Of a DNA stretch of 37,883 bases, positions 16,523 to 25,162 are shown piece by piece. The translations under genes were made by a program, and so were the position numbers. Origin of the DNA: a virus; IMG/VR virus record IMGVR_UViG_3300035204_002396, positions 1 to 37,883 of that record. One strand, 5' to 3'. The notes beneath the pieces were generated by a model, which was given only the letters and a program-made list of their open reading frames with translations, had not been told where the DNA came from and did no database searches. Each line of letters starts with the position of its first letter. Within the stretch, counting starts at the first letter, position 1.

Positions 16523-17493
16523 AAGCCGTTATAGCTGGCTGCGGTTTAAGTGGAATAATAGCCGCTATCTTACTAAAAGAAAAAGGCTATGATGTAGAAG
16601 TATTTGATACTCGTTATCATATCGGCGGCAACTGTTATGATAAAAAAATAGAAGGGGTAATGGTTCATCAATACGGACCTCATGGTTTTCACACAAACAA
16701 CGAAAAAGTATGGAGCTTCTTAAATAGATACTCTAAATTCAACGATGTCTGCTTGGAAGTGAAAGCTAATACAAAGGAAGGGACAATATCCTTACCTTAC
16801 TCACCAGCAGTAGAAAAACAAATTGGATACAAAACTCCGGAGCAAATAAAAGATTTAATATTTAAAGATTATAGTGAAAAAATGTGGGGTATTCCTTGGG
16901 AAGAATTACCAAAATCAATAAGCTCTAGAGTACCCAATAAAAGAGATGATCCTAGCTCTTGCTTTCATCTAGATAAATATCAAGGCATACCTGTCGATGG
17001 CTATACCGTCATGTTTAATAACATGCTTGAAGGAATTAAAGTAAATTTAAATTGTGATCCTCAAGAATACAAAAAGCAAAAATGTGACTTATTGGTATAT
17101 ACTGGAAAAATTGATGAATTTTTTAATTATAAGTATGATTGGTTAGAGTATAGATCATTGAAAATACAATTTGAAACAGCGGCTAAAAGAAAAGATATAT
17201 TTCAATTAAATGAATGCAATAGTCATAACGCTTGGACTCGTAGCGTGGATCATTCTCATTGGCATAGACAAAATGTGGTTCAAACTGTTATTTCTAAAGA
17301 ATACCCTTGTGAGCACACCAAAAATAATATACCATTTTATCCTAAGCCGTTTAACGACAATAATAAGAAATACAAAAAATACAAAAAAATTGCTGATTCT
17401 TTAAATAATGTTATTTTTATTGGTAGATTAGCTACTTATAAGTATTTAGATATGGACGATGCCATAGCGCAAGTCTTTAACAAAATTAAATGA
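16519..17493 (+). CDS. glf: UDP-galactopyranose mutase
   Basis: 324 residues; FAD enzyme that converts UDP-galactopyranose to UDP-galactofuranose. FAD-binding AGCGLSG (6-12), VEVFDTRYHIGGNCYD (26-41), HQYGPHGFHTN (50-60), then DYSEKMWG with IPWEELP, and the C-terminal NVIFIGRLATYKYLDMDDAIAQ, the family's second FAD/substrate block. It is about 40-50 residues shorter than bacterial Glf, with the loss in the middle region; the main blocks are intact. Preceded by a sugar 4-epimerase, it points to galactofuranose in the product glycan. ATGA overlaps on both sides. Confidence 0.9.
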   Translation: MKAVIAGCGLSGIIAAILLKEKGYDVEVFDTRYHIGGNCYDKKIEGVMVHQYGPHGFHTNNEKVWSFLNRYSKFNDVCLEVKANTKEGTISLPYSPAVEKQIGYKTPEQIKDLIFKDYSEKMWGIPWEELPKSISSRVPNKRDDPSSCFHLDKYQGIPVDGYTVMFNNMLEGIKVNLNCDPQEYKKQKCDLLVYTGKIDEFFNYKYDWLEYRSLKIQFETAAKRKDIFQLNECNSHNAWTRSVDHSHWHRQNVVQTVISKEYPCEHTKNNIPFYPKPFNDNNKKYKKYKKIADSLNNVIFIGRLATYKYLDMDDAIAQVFNKIK

Positions 17494-18563
17494 AAAAAAT
17501 ATTAGTTACCGGAACATTGGGTCAAGACGGGGCCAATATGTGCGAGTTTTTACTGAAAGACCCCGAAAATGAAGTCTTTGGGATGATTCGCAGGGCTGCC
17601 GCGCCCAACTTCACAAATTGTAAAAATTTTTTAACCCATAATAGGTTTAATTTGGTTTATGGAGATTTAGTTGATGAAGTAAGTATTTGTAATTTAGTTA
17701 AAGAAATACAACCTGATTATTTTATTAATTTTGCGGCTAACAGCTTCGTGGGCTGTAGTTGGAAAATGCCTCTCCAAGTCTTTGATGTTAATTCCACGGG
17801 TGTATTAAGATGCTTAGAGGCTATTAGGGCTTATCAACCAACCTGTAGGTTTTACAGCGCTGGAAGTAGTGAGGAATTTGGAGATGTAGATTATTCTCCA
17901 CAAGACCTTAAACATCCTTTGAAACCCAGAAGCCCTTACGGAGCTTCTAAGTGCGCCGCTAGACATTTAGTAAAAGTCTATCGAGAATCTTATGATATGT
18001 ATGCTGTTCACGGTACTTTGTTTAATCATGAAGGGGTGAAACGTGGAGAAGAATTTGTAACTCGAAAAATTACAAAAGGAGTTGCTAGAATAAAAAAAGA
18101 AATAGAACTAAGTAAGCACGTAAACCCTATCGAACTTGGAAACATATACGCCAAAAGAGATTGGAGCGATTCAGAAGACTTCGTAGAAGGGGTATGGTTA
18201 ATGCTTAATTGCGATAAACCTAAAGATTATTTACTTGCAAGCGGAGAAACCCATACTATTAAAGAGTTTGTTGAGAGAGCTTTTTATGCAGCTAAAATAG
18301 AAGGCAATTGGTGCGAAAATGAAAATAACCCCTTAGAAACTAAATTTCACAGAAACTCTAGCTGCGGAGAAACTCTAGTAAAAATAAATTCTAAATTTTA
18401 TAGACCTAATGAAGTGCAACTGTTGTTGGGAGACCCCACGGATATAAAACTTGAATTAGGATGGAGCCCTAAAGTTTCTTTTCGTAATTTAGTCAAAAAA
18501 ATGGTAGAACATGATCTAGACGAAGTCGGAATCAAAATAGATGAAATCGGAACCGAAATTTAA
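17490..18563 (+). CDS. gmd: GDP-mannose 4,6-dehydratase
   Basis: 357 residues; converts GDP-mannose to GDP-4-keto-6-deoxymannose, precursor of GDP-fucose, GDP-rhamnose and related sugars. NADP-binding GTLGQDG (8-14), INFAANSFVGCSWKMP (79-94), SAGSSEEFGDV (123-132) with catalytic Ser and Glu, YGASK at 150-154, GTLFNHEGVKRGEEFVTRKIT and IELGNIYAKRDWSDSEDFVEG. Length and all blocks fit. Two bases differ from the usual substrate loop (FYRPNEVQLLLGDPTD present), so function is expected. The 3' end overlaps the next gene by 23 bases. Confidence 0.94.
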   Translation: MKKILVTGTLGQDGANMCEFLLKDPENEVFGMIRRAAAPNFTNCKNFLTHNRFNLVYGDLVDEVSICNLVKEIQPDYFINFAANSFVGCSWKMPLQVFDVNSTGVLRCLEAIRAYQPTCRFYSAGSSEEFGDVDYSPQDLKHPLKPRSPYGASKCAARHLVKVYRESYDMYAVHGTLFNHEGVKRGEEFVTRKITKGVARIKKEIELSKHVNPIELGNIYAKRDWSDSEDFVEGVWLMLNCDKPKDYLLASGETHTIKEFVERAFYAAKIEGNWCENENNPLETKFHRNSSCGETLVKINSKFYRPNEVQLLLGDPTDIKLELGWSPKVSFRNLVKKMVEHDLDEVGIKIDEIGTEI

Positions 18564-18975
18564 ATTAGGTAGAAAAATTAAAAGTCGCACGACCAAAAAA
18601 CAGGTGCAGCCTAAAAATAAATTTGCAGTCATAATTTGGCAATTAATAAAAGACCCCAATGACTTTTCTGCTGTAGATTGGAGCAGAGAAACTAAGGCTG
18701 CTAAAGATTTATTTAATACTTACCCCAATATTAAATTTTGGAGTCAAATTAATTTAGGATTTTATTTAAATTCTTTAAACTTTTTTAATGGGAAAGATGG
18801 TGTAAAATATCTAAGAAATGCTGTTGATGAATTTGAAAGAAATTTAAAAATAAATTTTCAACAAGCTCAAAAAGAAGAATTTAATGATAACGCTAATTTT
18901 CATAAGAATATAGATAAATCAACTAAACCCATGTCTTTAAGTTCTATCTTCAAAAATGGCAAAAAAACAAAATGA
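18541..18975 (+). CDS. Unknown basic protein overlapping gmd
   Basis: 144 residues starting at ATG 18541, 23 bases inside gmd, in another frame, and ending 20 bases inside the next gene. The first 30 residues are strongly basic (FKLGRKIKSRTTKKQVQPKNK). The core (AVIIWQLIKDPNDFSAVDW, FWSQINLGFYLNSLNFF) is aromatic and helical, with a Ser/Lys-rich tail. No Cys pairs, signal or transmembrane segment. I recognise no family. It sits between the sugar genes and the replication genes, so it could belong to either. Long overlaps at both ends and even codon use suggest it is real. Confidence 0.65.
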   Translation: MKSEPKFKLGRKIKSRTTKKQVQPKNKFAVIIWQLIKDPNDFSAVDWSRETKAAKDLFNTYPNIKFWSQINLGFYLNSLNFFNGKDGVKYLRNAVDEFERNLKINFQQAQKEEFNDNANFHKNIDKSTKPMSLSSIFKNGKKTK

Positions 18976-20119
18976 AGTAAAACTTTGTTTGTGGACTCAT
19001 GTTCAAAACGAAGCTCATATTATTGAGAAAATGCTTACTACCGCTGCGCCCTATATTGATTATTGGGTTTTAGTGGATAACGGTTCTACGGACGGCACTC
19101 AAGATATAATTAAAAAGTTTTTTGAAAAAGAAAAGATACCCGGAAAACTTTATCAAAGCGAAATTGGGTGGAAAGGGCATGGCGTTAATAGGCAGCATTC
19201 GTGGGATTTTTTAAAAAAAACAGATCATGGTTGCGATTGGATTTTAAGAATAGACGCCGACGAAGGAATTGAGGTCGCTGACGATTTTGATTGGTCTATT
19301 ATAGAAACGGCTGAAAAAGCATGGTCAGTTATTTTTCATCCGGGGGATCATATAATCCCTCGCATGTGGCTGTGGAGAGCTAATTTACCTTGGTTTTGGG
19401 CTACAGATACCGCTCATGAAACTATTCATTTACCCGATAACGAAAATCCACGCGAAGAAAATCTCCCCATGTCTTTTAAACATATCGCCGTGGGAGGGGG
19501 TAAAAGCTATGAAAATCCAATTAAATATATACAAGATGTTCTAAGATTAGAAAATCAATTACATGAAAAATTTCGCGATGGAAGCACGTTGGAGGACGAG
19601 AGATATCATTTATATTATTTAGCTATTTCTTTTAATTATTCTGGAGTAGCGGTTGGGCAAGAATGGTGTGAAAAATTATTTCCTTACGGAAGAGAGCATG
19701 TAAAAATTTTCTTAGAAAGGGGGATTTTCTACCATACTCAATTATTAGAAAGCTTTACAGATAGAGGAGAAGATTTTTGGACTTTAAAATTAAGAGCAGA
19801 ATTGTATGAACGTATTGGCGATCATGAAGCGGCTGAGAAAGACTTGTGGGCTTCTTATGAAAAAAGGCAATATAGAGGAGAGTCTATAACTCAACTATTT
19901 TGGAAGTATTGCAAAAAAAATAATTTAAAAATGGCATTTAAATGCGCTCAAATAATAAAAAACCAAAAATTTCCCATTGACTATGATCAATGGAATTTAT
20001 CTTATAGCGCTTATTACGAAAATAACTCCAAGCTTAGAGAAGCCATTAAGCAATGTTATGAAGATGTGGCTCAACAAGAGCTAAATGAAAAAGCTTTAAT
20101 CGAATCAATTAAATTATAA
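18956..20119 (+). CDS. GT2 glycosyltransferase with TPR-like C-terminus
   Basis: 387 residues. GT-A family 2 domain: LWTHVQNEAHIIEKML (12-27), VLVDNGSTDGTQDII (38-52), WILRIDADEGIEV (95-107) with DADE at 100-103. After about residue 230 the chain is helical with repeat-like Tyr/Ala spacing (LRAELYERIGDHEAAEKDLWASY, AFKCAQIIKN), typical of TPR repeats and as in other 'glycosyltransferase plus TPR' proteins. The acceptor is unknown. The ATG lies within the previous gene. Its TAA overlaps the recombinase ATG (TAATG), so the last sugar gene is joined directly to the first replication gene. Confidence 0.87.
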   Translation: MAKKQNEVKLCLWTHVQNEAHIIEKMLTTAAPYIDYWVLVDNGSTDGTQDIIKKFFEKEKIPGKLYQSEIGWKGHGVNRQHSWDFLKKTDHGCDWILRIDADEGIEVADDFDWSIIETAEKAWSVIFHPGDHIIPRMWLWRANLPWFWATDTAHETIHLPDNENPREENLPMSFKHIAVGGGKSYENPIKYIQDVLRLENQLHEKFRDGSTLEDERYHLYYLAISFNYSGVAVGQEWCEKLFPYGREHVKIFLERGIFYHTQLLESFTDRGEDFWTLKLRAELYERIGDHEAAEKDLWASYEKRQYRGESITQLFWKYCKKNNLKMAFKCAQIIKNQKFPIDYDQWNLSYSAYYENNSKLREAIKQCYEDVAQQELNEKALIESIKL

Positions 20120-21225
20120 TGAGAAAAAAGAAAAAAGAAAATGCCGAAAACGCAGAAGGGAATAGCTCTCTAGAGCAAATACAAGCCTATTTAGAGGAAA
20201 ACAAAGCCGACCATTACAACTTTGAAGAAGAAAGGGACTATACAGTATCTAGCGGCAGTTTAAAACTGGATATAGAAATGGGAGGTGGAATTAAGCCCGG
20301 AGTTATAAGAGCTTCGGGGGTAACAGAAGGGGGTAAGACTTCTTGCGCTCTATCTTTTGCTAGGAATTTTCAAAAAATGGACAATTCCATGATCGTTTAT
20401 ATAAAGTCGGAAGGAAGACTTTCTGATGAAATTTTAAAACGTTCGGGGATAGATACATCTCCTAAGAAATGGTTTGTTTATAAATGCAATATTTTTGAAT
20501 CGGTAATTGATTTATTGAGGCGTCTTGTTCATGACAACCCAGACGATACACGTTACATGTTTATCATTGACTCAATGGACGCCTTAATGCCTAGAAATGA
20601 CTTACAAAAGGGCTCTGATGAAGCCGTTAAAGTAGCTGGGGGGTCATTATTAACTTCAGACTTTTTAAAAAGGATGGCTTTGTCTTTCGCTAGCAAGGGT
20701 CATGTATGCTATATGATTTCTCAAGTTAGGAGCACGATAAAGCTTAACCCCTACGAAAAGGGTGACCCACAAATTACCAATGCATCAGGAGGTAATGCCG
20801 CATTACATTACAGTGATTGGATTTTAGAATTCCAGCCTCGCTATAATAAGGATATAATTTCCACTCAGCCTAATGGGAAGGGAGAGCATTTGGGACATTG
20901 GTGCAAAATAATTTTCAGAAAAAGCGCTAATGAAAAAACAGGAATCGAAGTTAAATATCCGATTAGGTACGGAAGGGTAGATGGAAAAAGTATCTGGGCT
21001 GAGTATGAAGTAGTGGAAATGATGTTAATGTGGGATATGGCGAAAGCGAAAGGAGCTTGGGTCACTATCGAAGATGAAACCATAGAAGATGTTAAAGAAA
21101 ACTTGGATTTCGAATTAAAAAAACAACATCAAGGAATAGATAAGCTTAGGATATATTTTGAAGAAAATCCAGAAGTAGGAAAATATTTATTTAAAAAATT
21201 TATAGAAGTATTGAAAAAGTCTTAA
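20119..21225 (+). CDS. RecA/UvsX-like recombinase
   Basis: 368 residues; ATP-dependent strand exchange in phage recombination and recombination-driven replication. Walker A GVTEGGKT at 67-74 (Lys73), preceded by a RecA-like LKLDIEMGGGIKPGVI segment; a catalytic-type Glu98 in YIKSEGRL; Walker B MFIIDSMDAL (147-156, Asp151); VCYMISQVR (motif 3, about 195); and the DNA-binding L2 region NASGGNAALHYSDWIL. The basic N-terminus (RKKKKENAENAEG) is an extension. Distant from bacterial RecA, closer in layout to phage UvsX-type proteins. No Shine-Dalgarno sequence; TAATG junction. Confidence 0.9.
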   Translation: MRKKKKENAENAEGNSSLEQIQAYLEENKADHYNFEEERDYTVSSGSLKLDIEMGGGIKPGVIRASGVTEGGKTSCALSFARNFQKMDNSMIVYIKSEGRLSDEILKRSGIDTSPKKWFVYKCNIFESVIDLLRRLVHDNPDDTRYMFIIDSMDALMPRNDLQKGSDEAVKVAGGSLLTSDFLKRMALSFASKGHVCYMISQVRSTIKLNPYEKGDPQITNASGGNAALHYSDWILEFQPRYNKDIISTQPNGKGEHLGHWCKIIFRKSANEKTGIEVKYPIRYGRVDGKSIWAEYEVVEMMLMWDMAKAKGAWVTIEDETIEDVKENLDFELKKQHQGIDKLRIYFEENPEVGKYLFKKFIEVLKKS

Positions 21226-21227
21226 GT

Positions 21228-21644
21228 ATGAGACTTTACAATATATATGGTAATCTACAAAACAAAAACGTTTCTAAATATTTAATAGATTGGGATGGTA
21301 AATCTAAATCTAAATTACAATTCAATGTAAAGCAGTTTTTCAAAAATTTTTGGAGTAAACAGATAGTTTACGAAGAATTTCCAGTTTTTGGGTCTAAAAT
21401 GAAGGTAGATTTCTTAAATGCTACCAAGAAAATCGCTATAGAAGTTAACGGCCCTCAACACGGCAATTTCAATAAATTTTTTCACTCTAATTCTAGAGTT
21501 AAATATCTAGACTCAATTACTAGAGACCATCAAAAAGCCTTGTGGTTAGAGCAAAATAATTATAAGCTCATCGAACTAGAACAAAAAGATGTTCCGTTGC
21601 TCAATAAAGCATTTTTTAAAGAGGAGTTCGACGTTTTGATATAA
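21228..21644 (+). CDS. Small PD-(D/E)XK endonuclease, Vsr/DUF559-like
   Basis: 138 residues. VDFLNATKKIAIEVNGPQH (about 60-78) is a one-piece nuclease core with Asp61 and Glu72-Val-Asn, then Gln77-His78. The following KYLDSITRDHQKALWLEQNNYKLIELEQKDV is the usual helix and final strand (R-D-x-x-K-x-x-x-L). This is the layout of very-short-patch-repair and DUF559/DUF2726 nucleases. Placed directly after the recombinase (two-base gap) and overlapping the helicase, it could process recombination intermediates. The target is unknown. Confidence 0.75.
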   Translation: MRLYNIYGNLQNKNVSKYLIDWDGKSKSKLQFNVKQFFKNFWSKQIVYEEFPVFGSKMKVDFLNATKKIAIEVNGPQHGNFNKFFHSNSRVKYLDSITRDHQKALWLEQNNYKLIELEQKDVPLLNKAFFKEEFDVLI

Positions 21645-23191
21645 TGAAAGAGGATTTTTCACAAGAGACCGAGAGAGATGTGCTGGCGGGTATATTAGTT
21701 TATCCTGATTCGCTTATTCGCTATAAAAATGTTATACATAGAGATTTATTTTATTATCCTGACCACAAGACCATTCTCGATGTTATCATCAGAAGCTTAG
21801 AGGAAGAAAGATATGTAGACCCAACTACAATATCCGCTAAAATTTCACAAGCGGGGTATACGGATTCAAATAATAGAAGTCTAGCTCCTTATGTGAAGCA
21901 TATGAGCGCCTCTCCCATTCCTGAAGAAAGTTTAGAAGAGCTTATTTATCAATTAGTTGATTTACATTATACGAGACAAGGTAAAACAACTTGCCAGCAA
22001 ATCCAATCAATACTTTCGAAAGATTTACCTTTAGCTGAAAAATATAATAAGGCTAATGAAATTTTTGTTGATGGATTAAGAATTCCCGTTAATGAAGGTA
22101 ACAAACCCGTTAGACTTTGGGACGGCTATATGGACAAATTAGAATATATGGCTGCGAATCCTGATGAATTTGAAGAGATAGGTTATGAATGGCCCTATGA
22201 AACAGTGACTCAATCTTATGGTAAATTAAGAAAAGGGTGTGTTCATGTAATTGTAGCTAGAGGAGGGGTAGGTAAAAGCACGATCTTAAATCATGTAGGA
22301 CAACATTTATTGACTAAATATGATCTACCCATTTTAATCCTTGATACCGAAATGAAAACCGAGGTCGTACAACATAGAATGTTTGCGTCTTTAGCGGGAA
22401 CTAGTGTTTATTCTTTGGAAGAAAATAAATGGTTCCAAAACACCGAAACGAAAAATAAAGTTTATTCTGCCGCAGAGAAAATACCTTCAAATGCAGATAT
22501 ATATCATTTATATGTTGGAGGTAAAAGTATTGAGGAGATTGAAGCGTTGGTGCTTGATTTCTATTATACTAAAGTAGGCAGCGGTAACACTTTTGCTTTG
22601 ATGTACGATTATGTAAAATGCGACTCGTCAGCATTGAAAAATAATTGGGCCGAACACCAAGCTCTGGGTGATCATATGGATAAATTACATCAATTAGCTC
22701 ATTCTTTAGATTGCGTAGTGTTGACCGCCGCTCAAGCTAATAGATCGGGAGACTCTTTTAACAGAAATTCTGCGGGTATTGCTGATGACAGTACGGCCAT
22801 CGCTGATTCTGATCGTATCCAACGTTACGCCGAATTTGTTGCTATTTTAAGGACTAAAACAGTAAATGAAATAGCTTTGGACGAGGGAGTAGAAGAGGAA
22901 GACGCGGATTTACAAAGGGCCATTAGCCCATTAGATTTACGTCGAGGAACTCACATGCTTACCATTATTAAAAGTAGACATGGGGGAGAAAGGGCTGCGG
23001 GTCACATCGACTTTGTTACTAGAATAGGGGAAAATAATAAATTGGTCTCTACTAGAAATTATGTCAATCTATCTATACATAACTTTGACGTTGCAGATAG
23101 GGGGGACTTAAGAGCTATTATCGCTGAACAATCCGAAGACCATGAGGTTCATGATGACAATGGCGATTTTCTAGAAGAAGATTTATTATAA
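21644..23191 (+). CDS. dnaB: Replicative DNA helicase, DnaB type
   Basis: 515 residues. N-terminal DnaB_N-like helical domain (ETERDVLAGILVYPDSL... HRDLFYYPDHKTILDVI, 8-50). RecA-like motor domain with Walker A ARGGVGKST (205-213, Lys211), LILDTEMK, Walker B-like FALMYDYVKCDSS, VVLTAAQANRSG (motif 3) and a C-terminal HMLTIIKSRHGG with an arginine finger-like segment. The acidic tail (DHEVHDDNGDFLEEDLL) is rare and could bind partners. It should unwind the fork 5'-3' and recruit the primase encoded next, with which it shares a TAATG junction. Confidence 0.92.
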   Translation: MKEDFSQETERDVLAGILVYPDSLIRYKNVIHRDLFYYPDHKTILDVIIRSLEEERYVDPTTISAKISQAGYTDSNNRSLAPYVKHMSASPIPEESLEELIYQLVDLHYTRQGKTTCQQIQSILSKDLPLAEKYNKANEIFVDGLRIPVNEGNKPVRLWDGYMDKLEYMAANPDEFEEIGYEWPYETVTQSYGKLRKGCVHVIVARGGVGKSTILNHVGQHLLTKYDLPILILDTEMKTEVVQHRMFASLAGTSVYSLEENKWFQNTETKNKVYSAAEKIPSNADIYHLYVGGKSIEEIEALVLDFYYTKVGSGNTFALMYDYVKCDSSALKNNWAEHQALGDHMDKLHQLAHSLDCVVLTAAQANRSGDSFNRNSAGIADDSTAIADSDRIQRYAEFVAILRTKTVNEIALDEGVEEEDADLQRAISPLDLRRGTHMLTIIKSRHGGERAAGHIDFVTRIGENNKLVSTRNYVNLSIHNFDVADRGDLRAIIAEQSEDHEVHDDNGDFLEEDLL

Positions 23192-24117
23192 TGGATGTAA
23201 AAGAAATTTTACAAAAATTAGGTTATACCAATTTGAAAGATAACGGTAAAGAATTTAGAACGAAACCGTTATACAGAGACTCCGGTAATCCTACGTGTTT
23301 GTGCGTGTATAAAGATTCTGGTTATTTTGTAGATTATGGAAGAGAGGGCGAACTTAGGGGGCCAATTGAACAATTAGTAAAGTTAACTTTGGATTTCAAT
23401 ACGCTTAAAGAAGCTCGTGAATGGCTCGGCTTAAAAGGCGACGGTACTTATAATGACGCTCGTAACACAACTCCGAAACAAGTGTCAATTTATCAAGATA
23501 AATATTTTGATGAAGAAAATTTGGATTTAATAAATAAAAATTACGCCTATTGGAACTCAAGAGGCATTTCTTCTGATACTTTAGAAAATTTTGAGTCTGG
23601 CGTAGACAATGGTGTTGAAGGGGGAAAAATGCAAAATAGATATGTTTTCCCCATCTTCTCGACGGATAAAAATTTTATAATCGGATTCTCTGGCAGAAAA
23701 CTAGAAAACGTTTCTAATCGTCCTAAATGGCTCCATAGAGGAGCTAAAAATAAATGGGTTTACCCCTCCTTTCTAAATGATTCTGTATTAAAGGAAGATC
23801 GCGAAGTTATACTTGTGGAAAGTATAGGGGATATGCTATCTTTATGGGATGCGGGCATTAAAAATTCTCTAGTTACCTTTGGAACAAGCATAAGTGATTC
23901 TTTAATTTATTATTTAATAAGTATCCGTCCCGAAAAAATACTTATTGCCTTAAATAATGATGGAGAAAATAAGGCGGGAAATAAGGGCGCAGCTAAAATA
24001 TTTAAAAATTTAAAATATTATTTTCAAGAAAAAGAATGCAAAATAGCATTACCTCCTAAAAATGATTTTAATGAGATGTCAAAATTAGAAATTTTAGAAT
24101 GGAAAAATAATGCCTGA
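23191..24117 (+). CDS. DnaG-type primase, Toprim fold
   Basis: 308 residues; makes RNA primers at the fork. The N-terminal zinc-finger-like region (RTKPLYRDSGNPTCLCVY, DSGYFVDYGREGELRGPIEQLVKLT, about 23-66) has the shape of a CHC2 domain but lacks the full set of four zinc ligands. The centre (FPIFSTDKNFIIGFSGRKL) matches the RNA-polymerase-like subdomain. The Toprim domain follows: ILVESIGDMLSLWDAG (207-222; Glu210, Asp214), GTSISD, and ALNNDGENKAGNKGA (253-267) with Asp257. It is much shorter than bacterial DnaG (about 580) and has no helicase-binding tail. The next gene's ATG lies eight bases inside. Confidence 0.85.
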   Translation: MDVKEILQKLGYTNLKDNGKEFRTKPLYRDSGNPTCLCVYKDSGYFVDYGREGELRGPIEQLVKLTLDFNTLKEAREWLGLKGDGTYNDARNTTPKQVSIYQDKYFDEENLDLINKNYAYWNSRGISSDTLENFESGVDNGVEGGKMQNRYVFPIFSTDKNFIIGFSGRKLENVSNRPKWLHRGAKNKWVYPSFLNDSVLKEDREVILVESIGDMLSLWDAGIKNSLVTFGTSISDSLIYYLISIRPEKILIALNNDGENKAGNKGAAKIFKNLKYYFQEKECKIALPPKNDFNEMSKLEILEWKNNA

Positions 24118-25126
24118 AGAAAGTATTTTATCCGCTTCGAGAATCAATTGCTACGAAACTTGTTCGTGGAAATTCTGGTGTACCTATACATTAAAACTTC
24201 CAAGAGTGAAAAACGATGGAAATGTAAGGGGTAATGCGTGCCACTTAGCTTTGGAATGTTTACTTGACCCAAGGAGAAGTAAATACGTAACTAAACTTAA
24301 AAAAACAAAAACCATCACCTCCATCCCCTCTATCTCTAAACTAGTTAAAGACTATCTCTCCAAAAATGGTTTTTATAGCGAAGAAAATTTTGAACTTTGT
24401 GATAAGTGGATTTGTTTCGCTTTAACCTTAAATTTCAAGGGTGGCAAAGGCGCTAAAATTGACAAGCCTGAAGAAAAGTTTTTTCTAGATACTACTAAAA
24501 ATGAAAATGGTCCAAAATATAAATTAACTGGATTTATAGATAAGCCTATACAATACCCCAGCCAAGGCAAAGTAAAAATTGTAGACTATAAAACTAATAA
24601 AGATAAATATACAGAGAGTGAAATTGAAAGCAATACTCAAGCAATGTGCTACATCTTGGCAGCAAGACAGGTGTGGCCCGATTTAAAAGACGTATCTGTA
24701 GAATTTCAATTTCTTAAGTTCGACGAAGACCCGTTGATGACAGTTAAATTTGATCAAGATCAATTAGAGGGCTATGAGTATTATTTGGAATATGTTTATA
24801 ATAAAGCAAACGCTTTTACCAGAGAAGATGCCGTAGCGGATATGGCGATAAAAAAACCTTTTCCTAAAGATGGAAGCTTCAGTGGTCCATTAAGTTGCGG
24901 TTTTGCAGATTACCCCGGACATCTCAAAAAAAATGGTTTACCAAGATGGTTTTGCGAACATAAATTCCCTTTTGAATATTATGCTTTGCTCAACGAAAAA
25001 GGGGATGTTGTATCTACTTCAAAAAACAAAAATGACTTGATTCCAGAGAAAAATCAAAAAGTCATAAAAAAACAATATGAAGGCTGTCCTGCTCATTGTG
25101 AAAAGGATAAAGAATTCCCGATTTAA
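24110..25126 (+). CDS. RecB/Cas4-like PD-(D/E)XK nuclease
   Basis: 338 residues. ILSASRINCYETCSWKFW (6-23) with GNACHLALE (41-49) opens the fold. Catalytic residues are His45, Asp144 (GFIDKP), Asp159-Tyr160-Lys161 (KIVDYKTNK), then Gln177 and Tyr181 (NTQAMCYILAA), the RecB QxxxY motif. Cysteines at 14/18/24 and in the C-terminus (GPLSCGFAD, RWFCEH, GCPAHC) could hold a 4Fe-4S cluster as in AddB/Cas4-type nucleases, but the spacing is irregular. It probably resects DNA ends for the recombinase. Last gene of the 8317 unit; the next promoter begins two bases beyond its stop codon. Confidence 0.88.
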   Translation: MPEESILSASRINCYETCSWKFWCTYTLKLPRVKNDGNVRGNACHLALECLLDPRRSKYVTKLKKTKTITSIPSISKLVKDYLSKNGFYSEENFELCDKWICFALTLNFKGGKGAKIDKPEEKFFLDTTKNENGPKYKLTGFIDKPIQYPSQGKVKIVDYKTNKDKYTESEIESNTQAMCYILAARQVWPDLKDVSVEFQFLKFDEDPLMTVKFDQDQLEGYEYYLEYVYNKANAFTREDAVADMAIKKPFPKDGSFSGPLSCGFADYPGHLKKNGLPRWFCEHKFPFEYYALLNEKGDVVSTSKNKNDLIPEKNQKVIKKQYEGCPAHCEKDKEFPI

Positions 25127-25142
25127 ATTGACTTGATTTAAA
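25120..25142 (+). repeat. Direct repeat flanking the -35 box
   Basis: GATTTAAA occurs at 25120-25127 and again at 25135-25142, on either side of TTGACTT (25128-25134). The spacing of the copies is 15 bases. It could be an operator pair or arise by chance in AT-rich DNA. Confidence 0.3.
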
Positions 25143-25156
25143 AAAATATTTATAAA
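25128..25156 (+). promoter_or_regulatory. Strong promoter with predicted +1 at the ATG 25163
   Basis: TTGACT (25128-25133), exactly 17 bases, TATAAA (25151-25156), then six bases to ATG 25163. Both boxes match five of six consensus positions. The predicted +1 is the A of the start codon, so the polymerase mRNA would be leaderless. Confidence 0.7.
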
Positions 25157-25162
25157 TTAAAT

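Noticed and set aside
25149-25160. T4-like late promoter (TATAAATA-like) before 25163
   Set aside because: The match is incomplete (TATAAATT) and a complete -35/-10 pair explains the same bases better.
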